DNA from: Carnegiea gigantea
Taxonomy: Eukaryota > Streptophyta > Magnoliopsida > Caryophyllales > Cactaceae
NCBI GenBank assembly: GCA_029747015.1
Contig: JAKOGI010001939.1
Location: 98,210-162,209 of the forward strand
Reading direction: 5' to 3'
Length of the DNA: 64,000 nt
Part shown: positions 24,239-34,349 of the stretch, one piece after another
Position numbering within the stretch: position 1 is the first letter of the stretch
Layout of the letters: each line of letters begins with the position of its first letter
The notes under the pieces: generated by a model
The model's input: only the letters and a program-made list of their open reading frames with translations
Told to the model about the DNA's origin: nothing
Database searches by the model: none
Program-made: the position numbers and the translations under genes

Positions 24239-25915
24239 TTGCACTCTTTTGAAGATAACATGGCCTCCAAGAATGCTTTGAAGAAGCAGACTATCGAATC
24301 TACATCTGAAGGATCTGCAAAGATTAATATTGCATCTAACAATCGAAGCACCAGGGCGATGACTAGGAGCATGACCAAAACTGCTGCCTCCATCACCTTA
24401 AAGCAACAAACAGTGGCTCCAACTTTGCAGTCACGCAAAACTCAAACCTTTGGCTTCAACTTGCCTGCTGATGGAGTCAATCAAACTGCTTGTCTTCCTA
24501 ATTTGAAGCTAAAGACTCTTGCTATCTTCAATATAAAGAATGCTCTACCATGTGGACTGGAAAAATTCCAAACCTACATCAATCCTGTCTTCCAACCTAT
24601 CAGTGAGGAGGATGATGATTATGGTAGCAGCAATTCTTCACCAACATCTTCAAGAGATTCAGTTTTCTCACAGGTTGAAGTCGAATCCTCTGACACTGTT
24701 ATCATGCCAGTCATGGTGACAGAGACTGTCAACTTAGAGGAACAACTAGCAGATATGAAGGCCACCCTCGATAGACTCTCAAAGGAAAATGCAAAAAAAG
24801 ATGCTCAAATCAAGCGTCAAAGCAAACAGATTGCTGATTTGACAAAGAAGCTGGGGAAGCAGACGTCTGAAGCTTTCAATAAATGCTCACGCGGTGAAGA
24901 TTCTGACAAAGAGTCTAACCACATCGAGGAGTCTGACGATCAACGCAAACCAAAGAACGATTCATCCTTCGGCTTAATGTCAGTTGAGCAAATTCAAAAT
25001 TTGATAGCTAAAGCAGTCAAGGCTCAGTTGGGAGAGTCTCACAAGAGTCACTTGTATTCAAAGCCTTATACGAAGAGGATAGATGCTCTTCGCGTGCCCC
25101 ATGGCTATCAGCCTCCCAAGTTCAACCAGTTTGATGGCAAGGGTAACCCCAAGCAGCACATCGCTCATTTTATCGAAACCTGCAGCAACGCTGGCACTGA
25201 AGGTGATCGATTGGTGAAACAGTTCGTGCGATCCCTCAAGGGAATTGCATTTGACTGGTATACAGACCTTGCCCCTGAGTCCATTGATAGCTGGGGGCAA
25301 ATGGAAAGTGAATTCTTAAATCGCTTCTATAACGCACGCCGCGTAGTCAGTATAAGTGAGTTGACTAACACTAGGCAAGGGGATAAAGAGCCAATCATAG
25401 ACTATATCAATCGTTGGCGTACCCTCTCATTGAAGTGCAAGGATCGCTTGCCGGAATCTTCTGCTGTTGAAATGTGTGCCCAAGGGATGGATTGGGATAT
25501 ACTTTATGCTTTGCAAGTGAACAAGCCCAAAACATTCCAAGAATTGGCAACACGAGCTCATGATATGGAACTTACAATTACCTACTATGGAAGACGGCTC
25601 AATGATGATGAATCAGTGGCATCGTCAAGAAATGAAAGCTCCATACTTAGAGACTCCGAAGAGAAAGAATGTCCTTATTCTGAGTCTGATGTGCCAGAAA
25701 TGCTTGACAAATTTCTCGAGAAAGGACTTATAGAACTCCCAGAGTCAAGTCGTCCTGAAGAAATTGGAAGAACTAATGATCCTAAATATTGCAAGTATCA
25801 CAGGATCATCAGTCATCCAATAGAGAAGTGCAAAGCATTCAGAAGACAAGTCCTGCAACTTGTAAAAGAAGGAAAAATCATATTAGACGAAGACGACACT
25901 GAAGAATCTGATTGA
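24239..25915 (+). CDS. Retrotransposon gag protein, 558 aa, intact
   Basis: It forms the particle shell that packages element RNA. The first 160 residues are polar and low complexity with an acidic patch (EEDDDYGSSNSS). About residues 165-205 form a coiled coil (LEEQLADMKATLDRLSKENA). The Retrotrans_gag core spans roughly 285-450, with PKFNQFDGKGNPKQHIAHFI, QFVRSLKGIAFDWYTDL, SWGQMESEFLNRFYN and IDYINRWRTLSLKCKDRLPE. Near 505 a short Cys/His motif, YCKYHRIISHPIEKC, stands in place of a classical CCHC knuckle, as in many dicot gypsy elements. It starts 59 bases after the LTR; MASKN at 24260 is an alternative start. It ends with an acidic tail and TGA, and no pol frame follows. The intact frame suggests recent selection or recent birth. 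Confidence 0.85.
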   Translation: MHSFEDNMASKNALKKQTIESTSEGSAKINIASNNRSTRAMTRSMTKTAASITLKQQTVAPTLQSRKTQTFGFNLPADGVNQTACLPNLKLKTLAIFNIKNALPCGLEKFQTYINPVFQPISEEDDDYGSSNSSPTSSRDSVFSQVEVESSDTVIMPVMVTETVNLEEQLADMKATLDRLSKENAKKDAQIKRQSKQIADLTKKLGKQTSEAFNKCSRGEDSDKESNHIEESDDQRKPKNDSSFGLMSVEQIQNLIAKAVKAQLGESHKSHLYSKPYTKRIDALRVPHGYQPPKFNQFDGKGNPKQHIAHFIETCSNAGTEGDRLVKQFVRSLKGIAFDWYTDLAPESIDSWGQMESEFLNRFYNARRVVSISELTNTRQGDKEPIIDYINRWRTLSLKCKDRLPESSAVEMCAQGMDWDILYALQVNKPKTFQELATRAHDMELTITYYGRRLNDDESVASSRNESSILRDSEEKECPYSESDVPEMLDKFLEKGLIELPESSRPEEIGRTNDPKYCKYHRIISHPIEKCKAFRRQVLQLVKEGKIILDEDDTEESD

Positions 25916-25949
25916 TCATTCATTATGATCATATTAGAAAGTGTTTTGG

Positions 25950-27545
25950 AAGAAAGCGACCCAAAATTGGCATTTAGGGAGCAGACTTCCAAGTCAACCT
26001 CTATAGACTTCTAAGTCATCAAAGAATTTACAGACTTTTAAGTCACTCCTTGTAGAGACTCGAAGACTCTCAAGTCACTCATGTTAGACTGTCAAGTTAT
26101 CCAAACTCTAAGACTTCTAAGTCAGCCTCTAGAAACACCTATGTCATCGAGCTCTCTGGTTCTAAAGTCAACCATGCAGGACTCTTAAGCAAATCCTGCA
26201 TTCAAAGTCATAAAATGTCAAAGCCTCCCAAGTCGCAAAACTTTCGGACTTCAAAGTCAATATTAGCAGACTCCCAAGTCACCAAACTCTAAGACTCCTA
26301 AGTCAGCCTTTATGGGCTTTTGAGTTGAGAAGCACTAAGACTTGCAGGTAAGCTTCTACAGACACTCAGCAATAAAACTCTGAGAACTCGAAGTCGATCC
26401 TGCCAAACTTCAAAGGCCGGCTTGACAGACTCTAAAGTCATCAAATCTCGTGGACTTCCAAGTCAAACTTTTAAGACTCCCAAGTCTTACAAACAAAATT
26501 CTTGACTCTCAAGTTATCAAAGACTTTTAAGTCAACTTTACAGGCCTTCAACTTATTGATGCCACAGACTACCAAGTCGTCAAAGTTTCAGAGTCCTAAG
26601 TTAGCAAAGTAAGAGACTATCAAGTCATCAAAATCAAAGACTTCCAAGTCGCCTAAAGATTATCAAGTCGAGAAAATTGTAAGTTTTGAAGTGAATTCAA
26701 CGACTCTCAAGTCATCAATAGTTTTGACTCTCAAGTCACCCTTAAGACTTCCAAATCCAAACTTCTAGACTCTCAAGTCAGCACAGACTATCAAGTCACC
26801 CAAAGGATACTCAAGCCGTCAAAATCAAAGACTTTCAAGTCACCCAAAATCCATCAAGTCAACAAAATTACAAACTTTGAAGTGAATTCTATGACTCTCA
26901 TGTCATCAACATGGTAGACTCTCAAGTCATCAACGACATAAGCTCTCAAATAAATAAAGTTTAAAAATTCTCAAGTCATCTAAGTTGTAGACTCACAAGT
27001 CAAACAGAATTGTTGACTCTTAAGTTATCGAAGACTTTCAAATGAATCTTACGAACCTTTAAGTCCTGGATGTAATAGATTTCTAAGTCATCAAATCGCG
27101 AAGACTCCAAGTCATAAAACTCTCTGACTTCCAAGTCAATCCTAACAAGCTCCCAAGTCACCAAATCTCGTAGACTTCGAAGCCGATTTTTTTTAAGGCT
27201 TCAAAGTGTTTTTTTTCATGACTTCTAAGTCAACAAAATTATTGACTCCCAAGTCACGAAGTTGACTCTCAAGTCATCAAAGTTCAAGTCTCTCAAGACA
27301 TCAAAATTAAAAGACTACCAAGTCATCAAAGCTCCAGACTCCAAAGTCAAGAAAGTTCTAAGCTCCGAGTTATCAAACTTGATGACTCTCAAGTCTCTAA
27401 AGTTTAAGACTCCTAAGTCAACAAATTTATTGACTCCCAAGTCACTAAACGAACTCCGAAATCATCGAGTTCAAGACTCTTAGTCATCAAAGTAAAAGAC
27501 TGTCAAGTCATTTTATCGAAGGTGTTGACTTGTAAGTCACTCAAC
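25950..27545 (+). repeat. Field of several dozen GACTYnnAAGTC palindromic units
   Basis: A GACTTCCAAGTC-like core recurs at irregular spacing of roughly 20-35 bases across about 1.6 kb (for example GACTTCTAAGTCA, GACTTTTAAGTCA, GACTCTCAAGTCA). The core is self-complementary (GACTT pairs with AAGTC) and is separated by short A/T-rich spacers such as TCATCAAA. There is no long ORF. It lies directly after gag, where pol would be expected. Confidence 0.85.
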
Positions 27546-27699
27546 ACATTCTCAAACCATATAAACAGACTTCAAACGGCTGCCAAATTGTTGCAAACTT
27601 TTAGAAGCCTTCAAGTTAGGGGCAAAAGTAAGATCGCATCCTCCTTCGCATTAGCGATACAGGTGTCTTCCTTTAAAATTGGTCGTCTTTTCCTTCAAG

Positions 27700-28560
27700 T
27701 CGGGCACTGGCAATTTGCGAAGTCAAGCTTTCGGTGTCTGATTGGAAGGATCATGTCTTTCCTGTCTGACCGAAAGAGTCGAGCTTCTGTGTTATCGAAA
27801 GGGTCAAGTCTGCACTGTCTGATCGGATGAGTCATCTTTGTTGTCTGATCGGATGAGCCAAGCCTTTTCTTTCTGATCAGAAGAGTCGCCTTATCTGTCT
27901 GATTCAACGAGCCAAGATGTTGCTTTCTTATCGGGATAATTGCATTCACTGTCTGATCGAATGAGCCAAGCCTTTTCTTTCTGATCACAAGAGTCGCCTT
28001 CGCTGTCTGATAAAAGAAGCCAAGTCTGCACTGTCTGATCGGATGAGTCACCTTTGCTGTCTGATTAGATGAGCCAAGCCTTCATTTTCTGATCGGGAGA
28101 GGCGCCTTTGCTGTCTGATAGAAGAGGCCATGTCTGCACTGTCTGATCAGATGAGTCACCTATGTTGTCTGATTGGATAGGTCATGCCTCATCTTCTGAT
28201 CGAAGGAGTCAAGCTGTTACTTTCTGATCGTGACAGTTACATTTGCTGCTTAATCGAATAAGTCGAGACTTCTCTTTCTGATCAGAAGAGTCGTTTTTGC
28301 TGTCTGATGGAAGAAGCCAAGTCTCTGCTGCCTGATTAGAGGAATCTAAATGCCTTCGCTCTCTGATCGTATAAGTCAAGCCTTTGTTATCTGGACAGAG
28401 GAGCCAAGCATTCACTTCCTGATTGGAAGAACATGTTCTGACTATCTGATTGGAGAGGGCACACCTTCATTGTCTGAATGTCTTTGTTGCTTGAGCGGAT
28501 GAGTAGTGTTCTCGCTATCTAACTAGAGAAGTTCTGTCTTCACTATCTGAGTGGAGAAAT
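27700..28560 (+). repeat. Field of ~40-45-bp units with a CTGATCGGATGAGTC core
   Basis: Units of the form TGTCTGATCGGATGAGTC followed by GCCTTTGCTGT-type spacers repeat about twenty times with moderate divergence (GATCAGAAGAGTCGCC, GATCGAATGAGCCAAG). The core resembles the end of the 137-bp unit downstream (CTAATCGGAGGAGTCGTGG). ORFs within it on the minus strand (for example 27695-28051) only reflect the repeat. Confidence 0.8.
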
Positions 28561-28770
28561 CCATGCCTTTGCAAAATCTGGAATGAAGGAAGAATCTGCA
28601 AGGTAGTTATGGAGTAAAGAACGTCTGGACGGTAGGGGTGTTGGCATATCTACGCGGAGAGTCACGCCTTCTTCAATTGGATCATCTTCTCTGTCCAGGA
28701 TGGGAAGAGTTGGCTTTTTGGGATCGGATGATGAATCCAGAAAATGCACCATGGCTGAAAAGAAGAAATT

Positions 28771-30002
28771 CAAGTCAACCCCAATTAGATTAAGTGAGGG
28801 AGTCGCCTGCGAAGAATCGAATCTACGGGGAGAAACGATTCCTCGTCTTAAAAGTCGACCTCACTTCGCGATCTAATCGGAGGAGTCGTGGCTGAAAGGA
28901 AGAAATTCAAGTCGACCCCAATTAGATTAAGTGAGGGAGTCGCCTGCGAAGAATCGAATCTACGGGGAGAAACGATTCCTCGTCTTAAAAGTCAATCTCA
29001 CTTCGCGATCTAATCGGATGAGTCGTGGCTGAAAGGAAGAAATTCAAGTCGACCCCAATTAGATTAAGTGAGGGAGTCGTCTGCGAAGAATCGAATCTAC
29101 GGGGAAAAACGATTCCTCGTCTTAAAAGTCGACCTCACTTCACGATCTAATCGGAGAAGTCGTGGCTGAAAGGAATAATTTCAAGTCGACCCCAATTAGA
29201 TTAAGTGAGGGAGTCGCCTGCGAAGAATCGAATCTACGGGGAGAAACGATTCCTCGTCTTAAAAGTCGACCTCACTTCGCGATCTAATCGGAGGAGTCGT
29301 GGCTGAAAGGAAAAAATTCAAGTCGACCCCAATTAGATTAAGTAAGGGAGTCGCCTGCGAAGAATTGAATCTACGGGGAGAAACGATTCCTCGTCTTAAA
29401 AGTCGACCTCACTTCACGATCTAATCGGAGGAGTCGTGGCCGAAAGGAAAAAATTCAAGTCGACCCCAATTAGATTAAGTAAGGGAGTCGCCTGCGAAGA
29501 ATCGAATCTACGGGGAGAAACGATTCCTCGTCTTAAAAGTCGACCTCACTTCACGATCTAATCGGAGGAGTCGTGGCTGAAAGGAAAAAATTCAAGTCGA
29601 CCCCAATTAGATTAAGTAAGGGAGTCGCCTGCGAAGAATCGAATCTACGGGGAGAAACGATTCCTCGTCTTAAAAGTTGACCTCACTTCGTGATCTAATC
29701 GGAGGAGTCGTGGCTCAAAGGAAGAAATTCAAGTCGACCCCAATTAGATTAAGTAAGAGAGTCGCCTGCGAAGAATCGAATCTACGGGAGAAACGATTCC
29801 TCGTCTTAAAAGTCGACCTCACTTCGCGATCTAATCGGAGGAGTCGTGGCTGGAAGGAATAAATTCAAGTCGACCCCAATTAGATTAAATAAGGGAGTCG
29901 CCTGCGAAGAATCGAATCTACGGGGAGAAACGATTCCTCGTCTTAAAAGTTGACCTCACTTCGCGATCTAATCAGAGGAATCGTGGCTGGCAGAAAGAAA
30001 TA
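28771..30002 (+). repeat. 137-bp tandem repeat, nine copies, self-complementary
   Basis: Copies start at CAAGTC: 28771, 28908, 29045, 29182, 29319, 29456, 29593, 29730 and 29866; the eighth is 136 bp. Copies differ at only a few bases each. In copy 1, TTAGAT (28785-28790) and AAGTGAGG (28792-28799) pair with CCTCACTT (28859-28866) and ATCTAA (28871-28876). Nested inside, GAATCG (28814-28819) pairs with CGATTC (28836-28841). Each unit can therefore form a long hairpin in RNA or single-stranded DNA. It is inside the internal region of the gag-only element. Confidence 0.9.
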
Positions 30003-31191
30003 TAAGTTGATTCAGCAGCTTCCTTAAAAAAAAAAAAAAAGAGAACATAAATTTAAGTTCTTCAACAAAAAGCAAAAAAAAGGTGACCAAAAAAAAATTT
30101 TTCCCCCCAAAAAAAAAAAAGGGTGACAAAAAAATTCACCCAACCAAAAAAAAAAGCAAAACAAAAAAAGGAGAACCAGGGAGTCGCTCTCGGTGAAGAT
30201 AACCAGGAAGAACACAAAATCAAGGCGAAATTACGATGAGATGTTAGTCTCATCGGGATCAACACTCTAAGGTAATTGGCCAGTAATTTGCAAAAAAAAG
30301 GAACTGCACAGAGGCATAAACAGTGCTCTTCGTTCTCCCTGTTCTTTCTCTCTCTCCTCCATCTGCCATGGCTGCCAAGCCAGGAAAAAAAAGGGGGGTT
30401 TCATGGAGATTGGACAATAGAAGCATTGCAAGGCTGAAGAGTTAGTGAGTTCTACATCCCAAGCTTCAAAAAAAAAAAAAAAATCTACCAAAAAAAATTC
30501 CAGAGCCTCCAGAACAAGAATCAGAAGAGAAAATGAACGAAGAACAACTGGTGGAGAAGGATAACGCATCGTGCAAGGTAGCGAACATTGGCTTGGACTC
30601 GGGGTTGGATGCTTTGGTTCACTACACATCATGTAAAGATGCACAAGACATAGCAGAGAAACAGACTTTCGGTTTTGAAGTTGGGAGATTCACTAGCTTG
30701 ACTTCGAGGACAGGCCAAAAGGTGTTCTGAAGGCAGATTTGAGAGGAAAAAAGGAAGGGCGAAGACAAGACGATGAATTGACAGCAATGCAAAAGGCGAA
30801 TTTATAGTAGTTGTCAGAAAAATTATTGATAGAATTTTATTCAAATTTGTGGATAAAATTCTATCCTTTTGGATTGTTGATAGATTTTTATCATTCAAAT
30901 TACTAATAAAATTTATCATAAATTATTGATAAAATTCTATCCCTGACATTATTGATAGATTTTATCACAAGTTGTTGATAAAATTTTATCACAAATTTAC
31001 AAGCATAATTATCTTCAAAAAAAAATCAGTATGGATTATCTACCAAGTCGGCAAGTCATTTGTCTAAACAAAGGGGGAGGCGGCCCACTAAAAAAAAAAA
31101 GCTCCAACTTTCAGCATCTTTCAAGTTTTCGAGATTCAGCCGCTTCAAACACTCAAAATTCGTGTACGCGGCCGACTCTCGAGGGGGCATT
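30003..31191 (+). other. 3' internal region of the element: A-rich tracts, AT palindromes, polypurine tract
   Basis: After the 137-bp array come A-rich runs mixed with CC and GG (30027-30170). A short unrecognised 65-aa frame lies at 30533-30730. At 30810-31000 the motif TTGATAAAATTTTATCA recurs in variants (GATAGAATTTTATT, GATAAAATTCTATCC), each nearly self-complementary. The polypurine tract GAGGGGGCAT (31181-31190) directly abuts the right LTR. Confidence 0.6.
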
Positions 31192-32006
31192 TGTAGAAGG
31201 CAAAAATTCTATGACGAATCAGATGATGCCACATGTAAAAAATGGACCAACCATAAAGTGCCACGTGTCACGTTGACTTTGGTGGACCCGCTTGGTTAAA
31301 ATTAAGTGCAGCCAATCAAAAGCCGCCACGTGTCATCGATGATGCAGAAATTAGTAATTATTGTCTTTATTTAAAAATAAGAAAATAATTACTGGGCCTA
31401 GGCCCAAAACCCGGCTCTAACCCTAACCGGCAGAGCCTATAAATAGGGATCCTCCCCCCTCATTTTAAAGGGAGCTCAACATTCAACATCCTACAGGCTC
31501 CAGAGCTTAGACTGCAGACAACATCCAGCTATCAAGCAACAAGGATCAAAGTCAGCTAGCTCAACATCTTCTGCAACCTCAAATTGAAGTCTACTTCAGA
31601 GTTCTTCATCCAGTTTATCGATCGAGATCAAGCAACCTCGCCCTCGTATCGATTAATCTATCCAACAACATTCAACATTCAGCATTGGCAGAATTCAGAG
31701 CTCAGACAGCAAGGAGCATCCAGCTACCAAGCGAGAAGGATCAAGACTTGCAGAGCTTCAGAAACCACAATCAGCCACTTGCAGATCAAAATCAAGAACA
31801 ACCTTCAGAGTTCTTCAGCTGATTTGCATCAACCGACATCAAGCATTAAGCCCTCGGAATACTCAAGTCATTAGGAGATCGAATCAGAGGATCATTTTTA
31901 TTATATTAAATTCAGAGATTGTACCCATATACAAAATCAATACAAAAATTCAATTTGTTGCAGAATTTCTTGCTAATTTATTTTAGACGCGAAATTTGCG
32001 TTTACA
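31192..32006 (+). repeat. Right LTR of the gag-only element
   Basis: 815 bases, TGTAGAAGG...TTTACA. It carries the same paired CCACGTGTCA motifs and TATAAATA (31438-31445) as the left LTR. Differences seen by eye from the left LTR are nine transitions and three single-base indels. Confidence 0.9.
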
Positions 32007-32401
32007 GGAGGTTTTCACGAGTAGTGAGAATTGTAGATGGGCATGCATGCTTGCTCATCGGAGTGGTGATAGAAGCATATCAATCCATTGACGATGTTTG
32101 TGACTTCGGTGGCAGTGAAGGGAACACATGGGTCATGAACGGTGACCCTGTGCTCGGGAATCTTGTTCTTCCAATTGATAACGTAGAAACGACGGTCCCA
32201 ACGGGAGGGCTTGGAAGAGCCTGAGGGAGGGAGTACAAGGAAGACACCACCACGAGATCCGTACATGTCCACAAAGGAGGGATGAGTGATGAGGGAGAAC
32301 CAGTGTTTAGAGACGCACTTGAATCGCATAAGAGATTTGGCTGGAAGCCTTGAAAGTACTTCCATCACAATGTCAATGGGAATTATATCGTTATCAGCCA
32401 T
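32007..32401 (-). pseudogene. FBA F-box gene, N-terminal half, split by retrotransposon (locus G, part 1)
   Basis: Starts at ATG 32401 with [40 protein letters not shown] (a complete F-box), [20 protein letters not shown] and [20 protein letters not shown]. An extra T near 32031 compared with locus B shifts the frame just before the element (CTACAATTCTC against CTACAATCTC). The right target duplication GGAGG (32007-32011) belongs to the codons that continue at 23363. Upstream (32402-32520) is promoter or 5' UTR. This gene was already damaged, or was damaged after the insertion. Confidence 0.85.
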
Positions 32402-34340
32402 TCTGTTTCCTTCTGCCCTCTCCTTGCTTAGCTTGATTGGTTGCGTGTCTCCTCTGAGATTTCAACAGAACTCGCCAGGGTTAATACTTGACAAATGCTC
32501 AAGGGTATTCACAGTTCACTGCGCCCCCCCCCCCCCCAAAAAAAAAAAAAAAAGCACCCTCTCTTTATATTTTTTTTAATCGATTCCCTATTTCTTTTAG
32601 CTAGGTTCCATTTGGACTTTGAAAAACTTAATAGAAAGAAAAAAAATTTGGAAAAGTGATTTTTTTCTTATATTTGGTTTAGAGAAAATTACAAAGCAAA
32701 AAAACATGGAGGAAAATTAGGCGGAAAAATTGTTAGAAACAAATGATAAAATTTTCCTTATAAAATTGTGAGGAAAGTTTGGAAAAAATTCCCAACCTCA
32801 TCCAATCTTGCATTGTTTAGATGATATCAACTAATTCAAGTAATTCATCAACATTCAAATTTTTCATCTAAATTCTTATATTTTTTTCCTCAATCGAAAT
32901 AAGAGGAAAAAACCCACTTTCTCCATACTTTTTTCATTCGTATTTTTTTCCTTCAATTTTTCTTTCTACCAAATTTTCTAAGGGTCAAACGGAGTTTTAG
33001 AGCTAATCATATGGCAACTAATTAATATTCTTTTTTTAAAAGAGAAACTATTGCATCAGTTGCTTTTGTTATATATTTTCAGTAGAAGTGATTAAAAAAA
33101 CCTATATCAATGCTCAATTTGTTTGACATCCCTTCTATTTTTAGCCAATACTATAATTCTTTGAAATTATTCATCATTAATCTTTCACATGTGCATTTAA
33201 GGCTTGTTTGGTTTCGTGTAATCAAAGTGGTAATGTAATCAAAATGGTAATGATAATTCTATTATCATATTTTGCTATTATTAAGGAATATAATCAAGAT
33301 TGCATTGTAATCATATTTACCTCAATTTATGCCAATATAATTACTTGATTTTTTCTAAACTATTATGATTGCATACCTTTGAATCAAAGTCTACTCAAAC
33401 ATAGTATTGTACGTTCTAGACATCATCATCTCACTCTTTCTCTCTCACACACATCATTATCATCTTCTTTTCTACTTGCTAAATTTGAACAATATTACAT
33501 TCATGTAGTTTAGAGGAAATAGAGAGAAGTAAATTTCTTGTCAAGCATCATAATCATGGTGATAAGATATTTAATGGTAATTATCAACAAAGTTGCAAAT
33601 AATAAAAGTAGGCAAAACAAAAGTAATTGAATTGTGAGTACGTCACACCATGTATAAAATGAAGTATTGTTTATAAATGAATTTATTCCATTACAATTGC
33701 AAAAATGTTATAACCAAACATTGTAATATGATACATTGACAATTACATTACATGGTTGATTCCATTGCGTAATGATTACATTACTTACAACCAAACGCCA
33801 CATCATAGTTTTGTAGGGTAAAATTTTACCATGATGAAGCGACACGACTTCCCCTTTTTTTCTTTTCTTTTTATTTTCCAAAACCCCCTTGTTTTCACTT
33901 CTCCAGAGATCCAAAAAAATTATGTCTTTCTTATAAAAAATAAAAATAAAAATTACCTCTGTAGGCTCACCTAATAATGATATAACAACTAAGGTTTTCA
34001 GGTATTGTCGTGTGTGAACAATTATGATCAAATATGTTAGAATCTAGTTCAAGAACGCCACATAGTCCATCAAAAAACAAAAGAAAATTAACATGAGACG
34101 TCAAGATGCATGGATAACCATAATTTGTTTCCCAATCGAAGAAACAAATTCGAACAGGTTAGTTGAAGGCAGCAGAACTGCGGTTCCACTATGCGAACCA
34201 TTCCTAGCCTCCATCTTAAATCTTTATGAAAAGCTGGCATCTTGAAAAATTGTGAAACTGATATGATGGACATATAATTGTTTGAATTTCTTAAACAATT
34301 ATATTGTACAAGATACTAATTAATTATACAAGTTGAGCAT
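32402..34340. other. Intergenic with C/A tract and MITE
   Basis: No gene is supported. It holds a run of 14 C followed by 16 A at 32524-32553, AT-rich DNA to 33200 and a MITE-like element at 33201-33799. Open frames on the minus strand (33708-34031) are within or next to the MITE and look non-coding. Confidence 0.5.
33201..33799. mobile_element. MITE-like element, imperfect TIRs
   Basis: GGCTTGTTTGGTT at the left end and AACCAAACGCC at the right end form an imperfect inverted pair that continues into TAATGTAATCA / TGATTACATTA-rich subterminal sequence on both sides. The inside is AT-rich without a transposase. The 200-bp element at 47751-47950 has related subterminal motifs (TTGCATTACATTACC, ACATTACAACCAAAC), so the two belong to one family. 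I could not see a confident target duplication. Confidence 0.5.
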
Positions 34341-34349
34341 CGGTGTAAG

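Larger units (their letters stand above)
23364..32006 (+). mobile_element. Gag-only Ty3-gypsy-like LTR retrotransposon (LARD / TR-GAG type), 8.6 kb
   Basis: Two LTRs (23364-24179 and 31192-32006) start TGTAGAAGGC and end GCGTTTACA and are flanked by GGAGG duplications. A primer-binding-site-like TTGGCACGCCCGGTGGGA follows the first LTR after two bases, and a polypurine tract (GAGGGGGCAT) precedes the second. Inside, only one long ORF exists, a gag protein at 24239-25915. No protease, reverse transcriptase, RNase H or integrase is visible in any frame. About 5 kb after gag is dominated by three tandem-repeat fields. It must rely on enzymes from another element. LTR comparison by eye gives about nine substitutions, all transitions, and three one-base indels, so the insertion is young. 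Confidence 0.9.

Noticed and set aside
28771..30002. A CRISPR-like array
   Set aside because: Units are 137-bp head-to-tail copies without unique spacers, inside a plant retrotransposon; this is an ordinary tandem repeat by structure.
30024..30265. Phe-rich minus-strand ORFs resembling membrane proteins
   Set aside because: They come from A-rich homopolymer tracts read in reverse.
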